Shown here piece after piece: positions 43,164 through 53,336 of a DNA stretch of 64,000 nucleotides (within the stretch, counting starts at the first letter, position 1; each line of letters opens with the position of its first letter). The stretch lies in contig CAKRVL010000001.1 of assembly GCA_934408705.1 (NCBI GenBank), forward strand, positions 10,571 to 74,570, written 5' to 3'. The notes beneath the pieces were generated by a model. The model was not told where the DNA came from, made no database searches, and saw only the letters and a program-made list of their open reading frames with translations. The DNA is from an uncultured Blautia sp. (GTDB lineage Bacteria > Bacillota > Clostridia > Lachnospirales > Lachnospiraceae). A program made the position numbers and the translations under genes.

Positions 43164-44085
43164 GATTGCATTTCTTTTCCCTGGTCAGGGAGCCCAGAAA
43201 CCCGGAATGGGATTAGATTTTTATGAAAAATTTTCATCTGCCAGACAGGTTTTTGATCAGGCAAGCCAGTGGCTTTCGCTGGATATGAAGTCACTTTGTT
43301 TTGAAAAAAATGACAAATTAGATCTTACAGAATACACTCAGGCAGCCTTGGTAACTACCTGCCTTGCAATGGAAAAAGTGGTAGAAGAGCATGGTCTTCA
43401 TCCGGATGTGACAGCTGGATTAAGCCTGGGAGAATATTGTGCAATTGCTGTTGCCGGTGGAATGAGTGTGAAGAATGCCATAACGACAGTACGAAAAAGA
43501 GGAATTCTTATGGAGCAGGCAGTACCGGCAGGTGAGGGTTCCATGGCAGCTGTTATCGGACTTGATGCAGACAGGATCGAGGCTGTAATTACAGGGACAA
43601 AAGTAGAAATTGCCAATTATAATTGTCCTGGTCAGATTGTAATTACAGGGCCGAAAAAAGCTGTGGAAGAGGCTTCTGTGATGCTGAAAGAGGCTGGTGC
43701 AAGACGCGTGCTTCCTCTTTCTGTAAGTGGTCCATTCCATTCTTCATTGCTTCAGGATGCAGGAAAAAAACTGGAAAAAGAACTGTCAGAAGTAGAATTT
43801 TCCAGCTTGAAAATTCCCTATGTCACGAATGTTACAGCACAGTATGTAACAGATATTAAAGAGACAAAAGATCTTCTTGCAAAGCAGATTTCCTCCTCAG
43901 TCCGTTGGCAGCAGAGCATAGAAAAAATGCTTGAAGAGGGCGTGGATACCTTTGTGGAGATTGGTCCTGGAAAGACATTGGCAGGATTTATGAAGAAGAT
44001 TGCTCCAGATGTGAAAATTTATAATATTCAGAAAGTAGAAGATCTGGATCAGATTACAGAGTGTCAGCTTAACCTACAGGAGTAA
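43156..44085 (+). CDS. fabD: Malonyl-CoA:ACP transacylase
   Basis: 309 aa. FLFPGQGAQKPGMGLDFY begins the fold, the nucleophile Ser is in TAGLSLGEYCAIAV, and VSGPFHSSLL holds the catalytic His. It supplies malonyl-ACP for condensation. The ATG lies within the fabK 3' end. Confidence 0.96.
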   Translation: MNKIAFLFPGQGAQKPGMGLDFYEKFSSARQVFDQASQWLSLDMKSLCFEKNDKLDLTEYTQAALVTTCLAMEKVVEEHGLHPDVTAGLSLGEYCAIAVAGGMSVKNAITTVRKRGILMEQAVPAGEGSMAAVIGLDADRIEAVITGTKVEIANYNCPGQIVITGPKKAVEEASVMLKEAGARRVLPLSVSGPFHSSLLQDAGKKLEKELSEVEFSSLKIPYVTNVTAQYVTDIKETKDLLAKQISSSVRWQQSIEKMLEEGVDTFVEIGPGKTLAGFMKKIAPDVKIYNIQKVEDLDQITECQLNLQE

Positions 44086-44094
44086 AAATAAGGC

Positions 44095-44835
44095 ATGAAT
44101 ACAGAGAAAAAGATTGCGGTTGTAACAGGTGCTTCCAGAGGAATTGGCAGAGCTATTGCTCTTGAACTTGCCAGAAAAGGAGCATTTGTAATTATAAATT
44201 TTAACGGTTCAAAAGAGAAAGCAGAGGCAGTTAAAGCAGAGATTCTTGCCGCTGGAGGTGAGGCTGAGATCAGCCAGTGTAATGTGGCAGATTTCGATGC
44301 CTGCGCAGCTTTTATAAAAGAAATAGTAAAAACATATGGACGTATTGATATTCTGGTAAATAATGCCGGAATCACCAAAGATGGGCTTTTGATGGCAATG
44401 AGTGAGGATGATTTTTGCCGTGTTGTAGACACAAATCTTAAAGGAACCTTCAACTGTATTCGCCATGTGGCAAGATATATGCTGAAGCAGCGAAGTGGCA
44501 GGATCGTGAATCTTGCCTCTGTTGTTGGTATTGGTGGAAACCCGGGACAGGCCAATTATGCAGCCTCAAAAGCAGGGGTGATCGGTCTGACGAAGACCGT
44601 TGCTAAGGAGCTTGCTTCCAGAGGAATCACAGTAAATGCTGTTGCTCCCGGCTTTATCAGAACGGACATGACAGATGTACTTTCTGATAAAGTGAAAGAA
44701 GAGACTTTGAAAAATATTCCTATGGGAACCTTTGGGGAACCGGAGGATGTGGCGAAAGCTGTGGCCTTTCTGGCATCATCAGAGGCCAGATATATTACAG
44801 GTCAGGTTGTGTGTGTGGACGGAGGAATGTTATGA
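44095..44835 (+). CDS. fabG: 3-oxoacyl-ACP reductase
   Basis: 246 aa short-chain dehydrogenase: [15 protein letters not shown] binds NADPH, NNAGIT is conserved, and Ser (LASVVGIGG), Tyr and Lys ([12 protein letters not shown]) form the catalytic set. It reduces the ketoacyl intermediate. It overlaps fabF by 4 nt (ATGA). Confidence 0.96.
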   Translation: MNTEKKIAVVTGASRGIGRAIALELARKGAFVIINFNGSKEKAEAVKAEILAAGGEAEISQCNVADFDACAAFIKEIVKTYGRIDILVNNAGITKDGLLMAMSEDDFCRVVDTNLKGTFNCIRHVARYMLKQRSGRIVNLASVVGIGGNPGQANYAASKAGVIGLTKTVAKELASRGITVNAVAPGFIRTDMTDVLSDKVKEETLKNIPMGTFGEPEDVAKAVAFLASSEARYITGQVVCVDGGML

Positions 44836-46070
44836 GTAAAAGACGCGTGGTAGTGACTGGACTTGGTGCAGTTACACCTGTTGGAAATAGTGTGGAAACT
44901 TTCTGGGAAAGCATAAAAGCAGGCAAGGTGGGAATTGGTGAAATCACCAGATTTGATACCACTGATTTTAAAGTAAAGCTTGCTGCAGAGGTAAAGGACT
45001 TTAATGCAAAGGATTATATGGACTTTAAATCTGCCAAGCGAATGGAGCTTTTTTCCCAGTATGCAGTAGCTGCTTCCAAAGAAGCTATGGCAGACGCAGG
45101 ACTTGTAATGGAAAAAGAAGATCCGTTCCGGGTAGGCGTTATTGTAGGTTCCGGGATTGGAAGTCTTCAGGCTATGGAAGCTGCTGACCAGCGCCTGATC
45201 CAGCGTGGACCTTCGAAGGTTGATCCTCTTCTGGTGCCCAAAATGATCAGTAATATGGCTGCCGGAAATGTGTCTATTGCCACTGGTGCAAGAGGCAAAT
45301 GTACGAATGTTGTAACAGCCTGTGCGTCAGGAACTCATTGTATCGGAGATGCATTTCGTGCAATACAGTATGGGGATGCGGAAGTTATGATTGCAGGTGG
45401 TACAGAAGGGGCGATTACACCGGTGGGGGTTGCCGGATTTACCAATCTGACTGCTCTTAGCACCAGCCAGGATCCTTACCGCGCATCTATTCCCTTTGAC
45501 AAAGAAAGAGATGGTTTTGTAATCGGAGAAGGAGCCGGAGTAGTGATCCTTGAAGAGCTTGAGCATGCAAAAGCCCGGGGCGCAAAGATATATGCAGAGG
45601 TTGTTGGATATGGTGCAACTGCAGATGCTTATCATATTACTTCTCCTGCAGAAGATGGCAGCGGAGCAGCACGGGCCATGACAGATGCAATGAAAGAGGC
45701 AGACGTTTTGCCGGAGGATATTGATTATATCAATGCTCATGGAACTGGCACCCACCACAATGATCTTTTCGAAACAAGAGCCATTAAAGCTGCCCTTGGA
45801 GCGGCTGCAAAAAAGGTAAAAATAAATTCCACCAAGTCAATGATAGGACATCTTCTTGGCGCGGCTGGCGGAGTGGAAGCAATTGTCTGTGTGAAGGCTA
45901 TTGAGGAAGGCTTTATTCATGAAACAGTGGGAACCAGGGAGACAGATGAGGAACTGGATCTTGATTATTGTATTGATGGTTCTGTACAGCAGGAAGTGAA
46001 TTATGCTATGAGTAATTCTCTTGGTTTTGGCGGACATAATGCAGTTATTTTAATGAAAAAATATCAGTAG
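44832..46070 (+). CDS. fabF: Beta-ketoacyl-ACP synthase II
   Basis: 412 aa. The Cys of [14 protein letters not shown], and His in [11 protein letters not shown] and [12 protein letters not shown] are the elongating condensing-enzyme triad. It extends the chain and normally controls product unsaturation and length. ATG 44832 follows GGAGGAAT in the end of fabG. Confidence 0.96.
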   Translation: MSKRRVVVTGLGAVTPVGNSVETFWESIKAGKVGIGEITRFDTTDFKVKLAAEVKDFNAKDYMDFKSAKRMELFSQYAVAASKEAMADAGLVMEKEDPFRVGVIVGSGIGSLQAMEAADQRLIQRGPSKVDPLLVPKMISNMAAGNVSIATGARGKCTNVVTACASGTHCIGDAFRAIQYGDAEVMIAGGTEGAITPVGVAGFTNLTALSTSQDPYRASIPFDKERDGFVIGEGAGVVILEELEHAKARGAKIYAEVVGYGATADAYHITSPAEDGSGAARAMTDAMKEADVLPEDIDYINAHGTGTHHNDLFETRAIKAALGAAAKKVKINSTKSMIGHLLGAAGGVEAIVCVKAIEEGFIHETVGTRETDEELDLDYCIDGSVQQEVNYAMSNSLGFGGHNAVILMKKYQ

Positions 46071-46086
46071 GGAGGAGAGAAATACA

Positions 46087-46587
46087 ATGGAATTTGAACA
46101 GATTTTAAAACTGATTGACCATGTTTCTTCTTCTCATTTAGAGTCTTTTTGTTATGAAGGTAACGGATTTAAGCTGACTTTAAATAATAAAATTGCGCCG
46201 GTAATCATTCCCGGAATGATGGCTGATACAGCGTTTACAGGTGTGAAAGACAGTGCTGCTGTTGATAATCACTTGACTGTAAGCCAGGGTAATGAGACAG
46301 CAGTAAGTACAGCTGCTTCTGAAAATACTCAGAATCAGGCGTCTGAACCTGCAGGAAATATTGTGAAGTCTCCTTTGGTAGGAACCTTCTATGCAGCTCC
46401 ATCTGAGGATGCACCTGCCTTTGTAAAAGTAGGGGATAAAGTAAAAAAAGGACAGGTTCTTGCTATTGTGGAAGCTATGAAATTAATGAATGATATTGAG
46501 AGTGATTTTGATGGCGAGATCGCAGAAATTCTGGTGGAAAATGGACAGCCGGTAGAGTATGGACAGCCGTTATTTGTTATTCGATAA
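46087..46587 (+). CDS. accB: Biotin carboxyl carrier protein of acetyl-CoA carboxylase
   Basis: 166 aa. A helical start, a Thr/Ala/Gln-rich linker (about residues 55-90), and the biotinyl domain with EAMKLMND, where Lys132 takes biotin, plus the thumb-containing segment [22 protein letters not shown]. It shuttles CO2 between AccC and the carboxyltransferase encoded downstream. GGAGGAG precedes the ATG. Confidence 0.96.
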   Translation: MEFEQILKLIDHVSSSHLESFCYEGNGFKLTLNNKIAPVIIPGMMADTAFTGVKDSAAVDNHLTVSQGNETAVSTAASENTQNQASEPAGNIVKSPLVGTFYAAPSEDAPAFVKVGDKVKKGQVLAIVEAMKLMNDIESDFDGEIAEILVENGQPVEYGQPLFVIR

Positions 46588-46638
46588 AAGTGTATATCTT
46601 TTAAATAAAGCAAAATTGTTCATGGAACAGGAGTAAAT

Positions 46639-47067
46639 ATGAATCACTTAAATATAAAACAGATTGAAGAAATTCTTCCTCATCGACATCCTTTTCTTCT
46701 GGTGGATTACATCGAAGATTACCAGCCGGGAGAGTTTGCGGTAGGATATAAATGTGTTACCTTCAGAGAGGATTTTTTTAAGGGACATTTCCCTCAGGAA
46801 CCGGTGATGCCAGGTGTTCTGATCGTGGAGGCGCTGGCTCAGACAGGTGCAGTAGCTATTCTTTCCAAACCTGAAAATAAGGGCAAAATTGCTTATTTCG
46901 GAGGTATTGATAAGTGCCGCTTTAAAGGAAAGGTTCAGCCTGGTGATAAGCTGAAGCTGGAAATGAAGGTCATCAAACAAAAGGGTCCAATGGGTGTCGG
47001 AGAAGCTATTGCCACTGTGGATGGAAAAGTTGTTGTGAAGGCTGAACTTACATTTATGGTAGGTTAA
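46639..47067 (+). CDS. fabZ: 3-hydroxyacyl-ACP dehydratase
   Basis: 142 aa hot-dog fold: LPHRHPFLLVDYIEDY holds the catalytic His and HFPQEPVMPGVLIVEALAQTG the Glu and substrate helix. It dehydrates the hydroxyacyl intermediate. No fabA/fabM homolog was seen in the operon, so how unsaturated chains arise is open. Confidence 0.96.
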   Translation: MNHLNIKQIEEILPHRHPFLLVDYIEDYQPGEFAVGYKCVTFREDFFKGHFPQEPVMPGVLIVEALAQTGAVAILSKPENKGKIAYFGGIDKCRFKGKVQPGDKLKLEMKVIKQKGPMGVGEAIATVDGKVVVKAELTFMVG

Positions 47068-47123
47068 AGCAAAACGAGATTCGTAAAATAAATTCGGGAA
47101 TTGTTACCAGGAAGGGTGAAAAT

Positions 47124-48488
47124 ATGATCAGGAAGTTATTAATTGCCAACCGGGGAGAAATTGCAGTGAGAATCATCCGGGCATGTCGTGAAATGGGAAT
47201 CGAGGCTGTTGCAGTTTATTCTGAAGCAGACAAAGATAGTCTGCACACACAGCTTGCAGATGAAGCAATCTGTATCGGACCAGGTCCCTCTGCAAAAAGC
47301 TATCTGAATATGGAGAGCATTATCAGTGCAGCAATTGTATGCGGTGCGGATGCTATACATCCAGGCTTTGGTTTCTTATCTGAGAATGCCAGATTTGCTC
47401 AGATCTGTCAGCAATGCGGTATCATATTTGTTGGTCCTCCCTTCCAGGTAATACAGAATCTGGGGAATAAACAGGTTGCCAGAAATACTATGGAAGCAGC
47501 CGGAGTACCTGTTATTCCGGGAACTACAATGCCTATTCTGGACGCTGGGACAGGGGCAGAAGAAGCAGAAAAAATAGGTTATCCTGTTATTATAAAAGCA
47601 GCTCTTGGAGGGGGCGGAAAAGGTATGCGGACCGCTTTTTCTCCTGAGGAATTTGAGCTTGCATATCTCACGGCCCAGAAGGAATCACAGATTGCATTTG
47701 GGGATGGAACTATGTATATTGAGCATTTTGTAGAACACCCAAGGCATATTGAATTTCAGATCCTTGCAGATAGTCAGGGGAATGTGGTGCATCTTGGAGA
47801 ACGCGACTGTTCTATTCAGCGTAATCATCAGAAAATGATAGAGGAATCCCCTTCTATGGCAGTATCAGAAGAATTGCGCAAAGAGATGGGAGATGCTGCT
47901 GTAAAGGCGGCAAAAGCAGCACATTATGTAAATGCCGGTACCATTGAATTTCTTCTTGAAAAGACTGGAAAGTTTTATTTTATGGAAATGAATACCCGTA
48001 TCCAGGTAGAGCATCCGGTCACAGAATGGGTGACAGGACTGGACCTTGTAAAGGAGCAATTAAGGATTGCTTCTGGTGAAACATTGTCTTTTTCTCAGAA
48101 GGATGTCCGTATTCAGGGCCATGCTATAGAGTGTCGTATTAATGCAGAAAATCCCTGGAAAAATTTCCGACCTTCACCGGGAACAATCACAGATTTGCAT
48201 CTTCCGGGCGGACAGGGAGTACGTGTGGATACAGGAATTTACAGTGGTTATCAGATACCGCCATATTACGATTCCATGCTTGCAAAGCTGATCGTACATG
48301 GTGATAACCGGGAGGAGGCAATTGCGAAAATGAAGAGTGCTCTCGGGGAAGTGATCATTCAGGGTGTGGATACAAATGTTGATTATCAGTTTGAAATTAT
48401 GAACGATCCGGATTATCAAAAAGGAGTATTTGACATCGGTTTTCTGGAAAGCCACCAGATTGGAGGAGTGAAGGTAAATGAAGCTTAG
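47124..48488 (+). CDS. accC: Biotin carboxylase subunit
   Basis: 454 aa. RKLLIANRGEIAVRIIRACRE, the ATP-grasp loop AALGGGGKGMRTAF, and EMNTRIQVEHPVTEWVTGLD are all present. It carboxylates biotin on AccB with ATP and bicarbonate. It overlaps accDA by 11 nt. Confidence 0.96.
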   Translation: MIRKLLIANRGEIAVRIIRACREMGIEAVAVYSEADKDSLHTQLADEAICIGPGPSAKSYLNMESIISAAIVCGADAIHPGFGFLSENARFAQICQQCGIIFVGPPFQVIQNLGNKQVARNTMEAAGVPVIPGTTMPILDAGTGAEEAEKIGYPVIIKAALGGGGKGMRTAFSPEEFELAYLTAQKESQIAFGDGTMYIEHFVEHPRHIEFQILADSQGNVVHLGERDCSIQRNHQKMIEESPSMAVSEELRKEMGDAAVKAAKAAHYVNAGTIEFLLEKTGKFYFMEMNTRIQVEHPVTEWVTGLDLVKEQLRIASGETLSFSQKDVRIQGHAIECRINAENPWKNFRPSPGTITDLHLPGGQGVRVDTGIYSGYQIPPYYDSMLAKLIVHGDNREEAIAKMKSALGEVIIQGVDTNVDYQFEIMNDPDYQKGVFDIGFLESHQIGGVKVNEA

Positions 48489-50202
48489 ATATGCCTTTAA
48501 ACGGACAATTTCCGCTTCATCTGCACATACAGATAAAGAAATAAGACCAGAAGTGCCAGACGGAATGCTGAAAAAATGTAATGCCTGTAAGGCAGCAGTT
48601 TTTGTAGATGAGGTGAAAAAAAATAGCTATATCTGTCCTCATTGCGGCAATTATTTCCGTGTCCATGCAAGGCGGAGAATAGAAATGATAGCTGATGAAG
48701 GAACCTTTGAAGAGTGGGATACGATGATGGAAATAAGTAATCCATTGTCTTATAAAGGATACGAGGATAAGGTAAAAAAACTTCAGGAAAAGACACAGCT
48801 TGATGAGGCAATTGTCACTGGAAAGGCCAGAATCGGAGGCGTATCTGTAGCGCTTGGAGTGTGTGACAGCCGTTTTCTGATGGCAAGTATGGGAGAAAAT
48901 GTAGGAGAAAAGATTGCCAGAGCAGTAGAAAAAGCAACAGATGAAGGCCTTCCTGTTGTGCTTTTTGCCTGCTCCGGAGGAGCCAGAATGCAGGAGGGGA
49001 TTGTGTCCCTGATGCAGATGGCAAAGACCTCTGCGGCTTTAAAAAGACATAGTGATGCCGGTCTTTTATATATCAGTGTACTTACTAATCCTACAACCGG
49101 TGGTGTGACAGCCAGCTTTGCTATGCTTGGCGATATTATCCTGGCAGAGCCGAATGCGCTGATTGGTTTCGCTGGTCCGAGAGTTATTGAACAGACCATC
49201 AGACAGAAGCTTCCAAAAGGCTTTCAAAGGTCTGAATTCCTTCTGGAGCATGGTTTTATTGATCGGATCGTAGAACGTAAAAACATGAAAGAAACATTGG
49301 CCATGCTTCTGAAAATGCACTGTAAAAATCCCTGTATTGAAGCAGAAACAGTGCAGAAAAATCTGGTAAAAAGCCTGGAAAATTTGCCAAAAACAAAGGA
49401 AAATATGGCTGGCATATCAGAAAAAACTGCCTGGGAACACGTAGTCCTTGCCCGCAGTAAAGAACGCCCTACGGGAAAAGATTATATCCCCTGGCTGTTT
49501 GACCATTTTACGGAGCTGCATGGCGACAGGCTTTTCGGTGATGATCCGGCACTGATCGGCGGGATAGGATATTTTAATGGAGTTCCGGTAACCTTGCTTG
49601 TGCAGGAAAAAGGAAATGGTACAAAAGAAAATATTGCTCACAATTTCGGTATGGTTTCTCCGGAAGGTTACCGTAAATCACTGCGTCTTATGAAGCAGGC
49701 AGAGAAGTTTCACAGACCGGTGATCTGCCTGGTAGATACTCCAGGTGCATTTTGCGGACTGGAAGCGGAGGAACGTGGACAGGGAGAGGCAATTGCAAGA
49801 AATCTTTTTGAGCTTTCAGGACTTAAGGTACCGGTTCTGTCCATTGTGATTGGAGAGGGTGGAAGTGGTGGAGCTCTTGCTCTGGCAGCAGGAGATGAGG
49901 TCTGGATGATGGAAAATTCTATATATTCCATTCTTTCTCCGGAAGGCTTTGCTTCTATTTTATGGAAAGACAGTGGAAAAGCTAAAGAGGCGGCAGAGGT
50001 AATGAAGCTGACTGCTGCGGATCTGAAAAGGCTTGGTATAATTGAAATGGTGATCCCGGAAAAAGAGCCTCTTACCAGAGAAAATATGGCAGCTGTCATG
50101 GAGCTTTTGAAAGAGCAGATAGGAGAGTTCCTGAAAAACTATCAAAACCTTAATATTGAAAAGTTACTGAATAAGCGATATAGCCGTTATAGAAATTTGT
50201 AA
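48478..50202 (+). CDS. accDA: Fused acetyl-CoA carboxylase carboxyltransferase beta-alpha (AccD-AccA)
   Basis: 574 aa. Residues 1-290 are AccD with its zinc ribbon (CNACKAAVF ... CPHCGNYF) and FACSGGARMQEGIVSLMQMAK; residues 305-574 are AccA (RPTGKDYIPWLFDHFTELHGDR, VDTPGAFCGLEAEERGQGEAIA, GEGGSGGALALA). The frame runs unbroken across the junction (around NLPKTKENMAG). In streptococci and E. coli these are two genes, so here the subunits are made in fixed 1:1 ratio. The ATG lies in the accC end behind GGAGGAG. Confidence 0.95.
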   Translation: MKLRYAFKRTISASSAHTDKEIRPEVPDGMLKKCNACKAAVFVDEVKKNSYICPHCGNYFRVHARRRIEMIADEGTFEEWDTMMEISNPLSYKGYEDKVKKLQEKTQLDEAIVTGKARIGGVSVALGVCDSRFLMASMGENVGEKIARAVEKATDEGLPVVLFACSGGARMQEGIVSLMQMAKTSAALKRHSDAGLLYISVLTNPTTGGVTASFAMLGDIILAEPNALIGFAGPRVIEQTIRQKLPKGFQRSEFLLEHGFIDRIVERKNMKETLAMLLKMHCKNPCIEAETVQKNLVKSLENLPKTKENMAGISEKTAWEHVVLARSKERPTGKDYIPWLFDHFTELHGDRLFGDDPALIGGIGYFNGVPVTLLVQEKGNGTKENIAHNFGMVSPEGYRKSLRLMKQAEKFHRPVICLVDTPGAFCGLEAEERGQGEAIARNLFELSGLKVPVLSIVIGEGGSGGALALAAGDEVWMMENSIYSILSPEGFASILWKDSGKAKEAAEVMKLTAADLKRLGIIEMVIPEKEPLTRENMAAVMELLKEQIGEFLKNYQNLNIEKLLNKRYSRYRNL

Positions 50203-50298
50203 AATTGTAGAAAAACAAACTAAATTATGATATACTAACCGTAAATATTTGCTTGGATGTTTTGTAAAAATAGTGTTGTCCGAATAGGAGAGAAAAGC

Positions 50299-50736
50299 GT
50301 GAAGAACAAGGCAGTTATTAACGATGTACTTGTGCATTTGTTTAATGAGATCATGGAGCTGGAAGAACAGGCGATTATCACGGAAGAGTATAAGGATATT
50401 ACCAATAATGATATGCACATTATTGAGGCAGTTGGTCTTGGCGGAAACAAAATGTCAGACATTGCTGCTAAACTGAATATCACGGTAGGCTCCCTGACCA
50501 CTTCTATGAACAGCCTGGTAAAAAAGGGCTATACCACGCGGGAGAGAAGTGAGCAGGATCGCCGTGTAGTCTTTATTCACCTCACATTGAAAGGAAGAAA
50601 AGCATATCACCATCATGCAGAATTTCATCGCAAGATGACGGATGCAGTGCTGGATGCACTGGATGATGATGAAGCGGTCGTTCTTGCGAAAGCATTGGAC
50701 AGCCTGACACTTTTCTTCAGGCAGTATAAGTCATGA
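50299..50736 (+). CDS. fabT: MarR-family regulator, FabT-like
   Basis: 145 aa. MSDIAAKLNITVGSLTTSMNSLVKKGYTTRERSEQDRRVV is the winged helix of MarR proteins with the DxR wing. Its linkage to the fab operon and the TTTGATAATCAAA box at the operon promoter point to FabT, which represses when bound to acyl-ACP. GTG 50299 is chosen for AGGAGAG 7 nt upstream. A TATACT at 50231 may give it its own promoter. The gene overlaps the DNA glycosylase by 4 nt. Confidence 0.82.
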   Translation: MKNKAVINDVLVHLFNEIMELEEQAIITEEYKDITNNDMHIIEAVGLGGNKMSDIAAKLNITVGSLTTSMNSLVKKGYTTRERSEQDRRVVFIHLTLKGRKAYHHHAEFHRKMTDAVLDALDDDEAVVLAKALDSLTLFFRQYKS

Positions 50737-51548
50737 TATCAGTTGAACTGGATCATTTTGACCTGCAGCAGATTTGTGATTCCGGCCAGTGCTTCCGTAT
50801 GAAGAAGCTTGAGAAAGGACATTTTGCGGTTATTGCTTCGGATAAATATGCTGAGCTTTATCAGCAGGGGAAAGTAATTACTTTTGATTGTGCAGAAGAG
50901 GAATTTCTCTTTTTCTGGATTTCCTATTTTGATCTTGATAACGATTATGACAATTATATTTTTACTATCAATCCAAGAGACAAATATCTGATCACTGCAG
51001 CAGAGGCTGGCAGTGGAATCCGTATTCTACAGCAGGATTTATGGGAGATGATTGTCTCTTTTTTGATTTCCCAGCAGAATAATATTGTAAGAATACGGCG
51101 ATGTATAGAGAATATCTGTACCCGTTACGGAGAGGAAAAAATTGCGTCAAATGGCACCAGGTATTACGCCTTTCCCACCCCGGACAGACTGGCAGAAGCA
51201 ACAGAAGAAGAGCTGCGGGAATGCAATCTGGGCTATCGTGCAAAGTATGTAAGAACAGTGGCAAAACAGGTTGCAGATGGTGAGATACAGCTGGAACGTT
51301 TGTATGCCATGAAAGGCAAAAAAGCCCTGAAGGAACTGATGGCTATATACGGTATTGGAGAAAAAGTAGCAGCATGTATCTGCCTCTTTGCACTGCATGA
51401 TCTGGATGCTTTTCCTATCGATACTCATATACGGCAAGCTCTGGATGCTCATTATAAAAGAGGCTTTCCAAACCGCAGATATAAAGGTATGCGTGGCGTT
51501 ATGCAGCAGTATATTTTCTATTATGAATTGACAGGAAACCGTAAATAA
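50733..51548 (+). CDS. OGG1-type 8-oxoguanine DNA glycosylase
   Basis: 271 aa. SGQCFRM and the N-terminal beta domain are like OGG1; ETIVSFLISQQNN-type helix, LGYRAKYV, and the helix-hairpin-helix IYGIGEKVAACICLFALHDLDAFPIDTHI provide Lys and Asp for a glycosylase/AP-lyase. It removes oxidised guanine from DNA. The overlap with fabT suggests co-transcription, with no evident pathway link. Confidence 0.9.
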   Translation: MISVELDHFDLQQICDSGQCFRMKKLEKGHFAVIASDKYAELYQQGKVITFDCAEEEFLFFWISYFDLDNDYDNYIFTINPRDKYLITAAEAGSGIRILQQDLWEMIVSFLISQQNNIVRIRRCIENICTRYGEEKIASNGTRYYAFPTPDRLAEATEEELRECNLGYRAKYVRTVAKQVADGEIQLERLYAMKGKKALKELMAIYGIGEKVAACICLFALHDLDAFPIDTHIRQALDAHYKRGFPNRRYKGMRGVMQQYIFYYELTGNRK

Positions 51549-51619
51549 GCTCGTTATTTATCAAAGTGGTAAAGGCGAATTGCTCAAAGTGGATTTGAAA
51601 AATCCGGAAAGGAAATTAT

Positions 51620-52594
51620 ATGAAGAGAAGAGCGTTATCATGGTTTATAGTCACAGCACTTAGTGTATGCACACTTGCCGGAAGTACAAGCCTGGTACTT
51701 GCCCAGGAACAGGATTCTGATAGCTCCATAATAAAAATAGGAGCATTGAAGGGCCCTACGGCAATGGGAATGGCACAGCTTCTTGATGACGATGATTATG
51801 AGTTTTCTATTGTTGCATCCCCGGATGAAATGGTTCCAATGATTGTTCAGGGACAGGTGGATGTAGCTGCAGTTCCGTCTAATCTTGCTTCTGTTTTATA
51901 TCAGAAAACAGACAAAAATGTTAGTGTGCTGGCAGTGAATACTCTGGGAGTTTTGTATCTGGTAGAGAATGGGGATTCTATTCAGTCAGTGGAAGATTTA
52001 AAGGGGAAAACTATTTATGCCAGTGGTAAGGGTGCAACTCCTGAATACGCTTTGAACTCTGTCCTTGAGTCTAACGGATTGGATCCAGAGAAGGATGTAA
52101 CCATTGAATATAAGTCTGAACATGCAGAGGTTGTAGCTGCTCTTGCAGAAGACCAGACAGGGGTTGGATTACTTCCGCAGCCCTTTGTGACTACAGCGCT
52201 TATGAAGAATGAAAACCTTCGCGTAGCCCTTGACCTGAATGAACTTTGGGAGTCTTCCGTGACAGATGGAAGCAAGCTGGTAACAGGTGTTGTCATTGCC
52301 AGAAATGACTATCTGAAGGAGCATGAAGCAGAGGTAGATGCATTTATGGATGCGTATAAGGATTCTGTGGAATTTGTAAATTCTGATACAGAAGCAGCTG
52401 CAAAGATTATTGGAAATCATGATATTATTCCTGCTGAGGTTGCTGCTAAGGCTATTCCGGAATGCAGTATTGTATTTGAGGAAGGCGATGAAATGCAGAC
52501 CATTCTTTCTGGTTATCTGAATACATTAAATGAACAGAATCCGGAAACTATCGGAGGTCAGATGCCAGATGAGGACTTCTATTATAAACGCTGA
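51620..52594 (+). CDS. ABC transporter substrate-binding protein (SsuA/NitT-like)
   Basis: 324 aa. Signal peptide (MKRRALSWFIVTALSVCTLAGSTSLVLAQE); no lipobox, since the Cys at residue 17 lies too early in a poor context. The mature part is the NMT1/SsuA-like fold: IGALKGPTAMGMAQLL, MIVQGQVDVAAVPSNLASVLYQK and ATPEYALNSVLE. It may bind a small organic anion, sulfonate, or vitamin precursor. The permease gene starts inside its 3' end (26 nt overlap). Confidence 0.88.
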   Translation: MKRRALSWFIVTALSVCTLAGSTSLVLAQEQDSDSSIIKIGALKGPTAMGMAQLLDDDDYEFSIVASPDEMVPMIVQGQVDVAAVPSNLASVLYQKTDKNVSVLAVNTLGVLYLVENGDSIQSVEDLKGKTIYASGKGATPEYALNSVLESNGLDPEKDVTIEYKSEHAEVVAALAEDQTGVGLLPQPFVTTALMKNENLRVALDLNELWESSVTDGSKLVTGVVIARNDYLKEHEAEVDAFMDAYKDSVEFVNSDTEAAAKIIGNHDIIPAEVAAKAIPECSIVFEEGDEMQTILSGYLNTLNEQNPETIGGQMPDEDFYYKR

Positions 52595-53336
52595 TCATAG
52601 GATTAAATACAGAACATTTTATAAAATTCTGGGAGCTGCTGTATGGATAATTATATGGCAGCTTGTCAGCATGTGGCTGAAACAGGAGATCCTTCTGGTA
52701 TCTCCTGTTTCTGTTATAAAAAGACTTACAGAACTGATCACGATGGAAGAATTTTGGAAATCAGTAGTATTTAGTTTCGGGAGAATTATTCTTGGGTTCT
52801 TCCTGGCTCTGATTCTGGGAACGATTCTGGCGGCACTATCCTGTGGCTTTTTTGCTGTGGAAATGCTGATGGAACCACTGATCACAGTGGTAAAAGCTAC
52901 TCCGGTTGCTTCTTTTATCATCCTGTGTCTGATATGGATTCCATCCAGAAATTTATCCGTCTTTATTTCTTTTTTGATGGTTTTTCCAGTAGTATATACC
53001 AACATTCTGGAGGGAATCAGACAGACTGATAAACAGCTTCTGGAGATGGCAGACTCTTTTGGAGCAGGACTGATGAAAAAGGTGGAATTTGTATATCTCT
53101 CACAGGTACAGCCTTATATAGTCACGGCATGTAAGCTGGGACTGGGGCTTTGCTGGAAGGCAGGAATCGCTGCCGAGGTTATCGGCATTCCTACCGGTTC
53201 TATTGGTGAAAAATTATACAAGGCCAAGGTTTATCTGGAGACGCCGGATCTGTTTGCCTGGACCATTGTGATCATTATAGTGAGTGTGGGATTTGAGAAG
53301 CTTTTTATGTTTATACTGACAAAAATATTAGCTTAA
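52569..53336 (+). CDS. ABC transporter permease (SsuC/TauC-like)
   Basis: 255 aa with six helices. The cytoplasmic EAA loop reads EMADSFGAGLMKKVEFVYLSQVQPYIVTACKLGLGLCWKAGIAAEV, the NitT/TauT type. It pairs with the binding protein before it. No ATPase gene adjoins; the next gene is nth on the other strand. ATG 52569 has GGAGG about 10 nt upstream, whereas the longer frame from 52530 lacks a site. It overlaps the end of nth by 9 nt. Confidence 0.9.
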   Translation: MRTSIINADHRIKYRTFYKILGAAVWIIIWQLVSMWLKQEILLVSPVSVIKRLTELITMEEFWKSVVFSFGRIILGFFLALILGTILAALSCGFFAVEMLMEPLITVVKATPVASFIILCLIWIPSRNLSVFISFLMVFPVVYTNILEGIRQTDKQLLEMADSFGAGLMKKVEFVYLSQVQPYIVTACKLGLGLCWKAGIAAEVIGIPTGSIGEKLYKAKVYLETPDLFAWTIVIIIVSVGFEKLFMFILTKILA

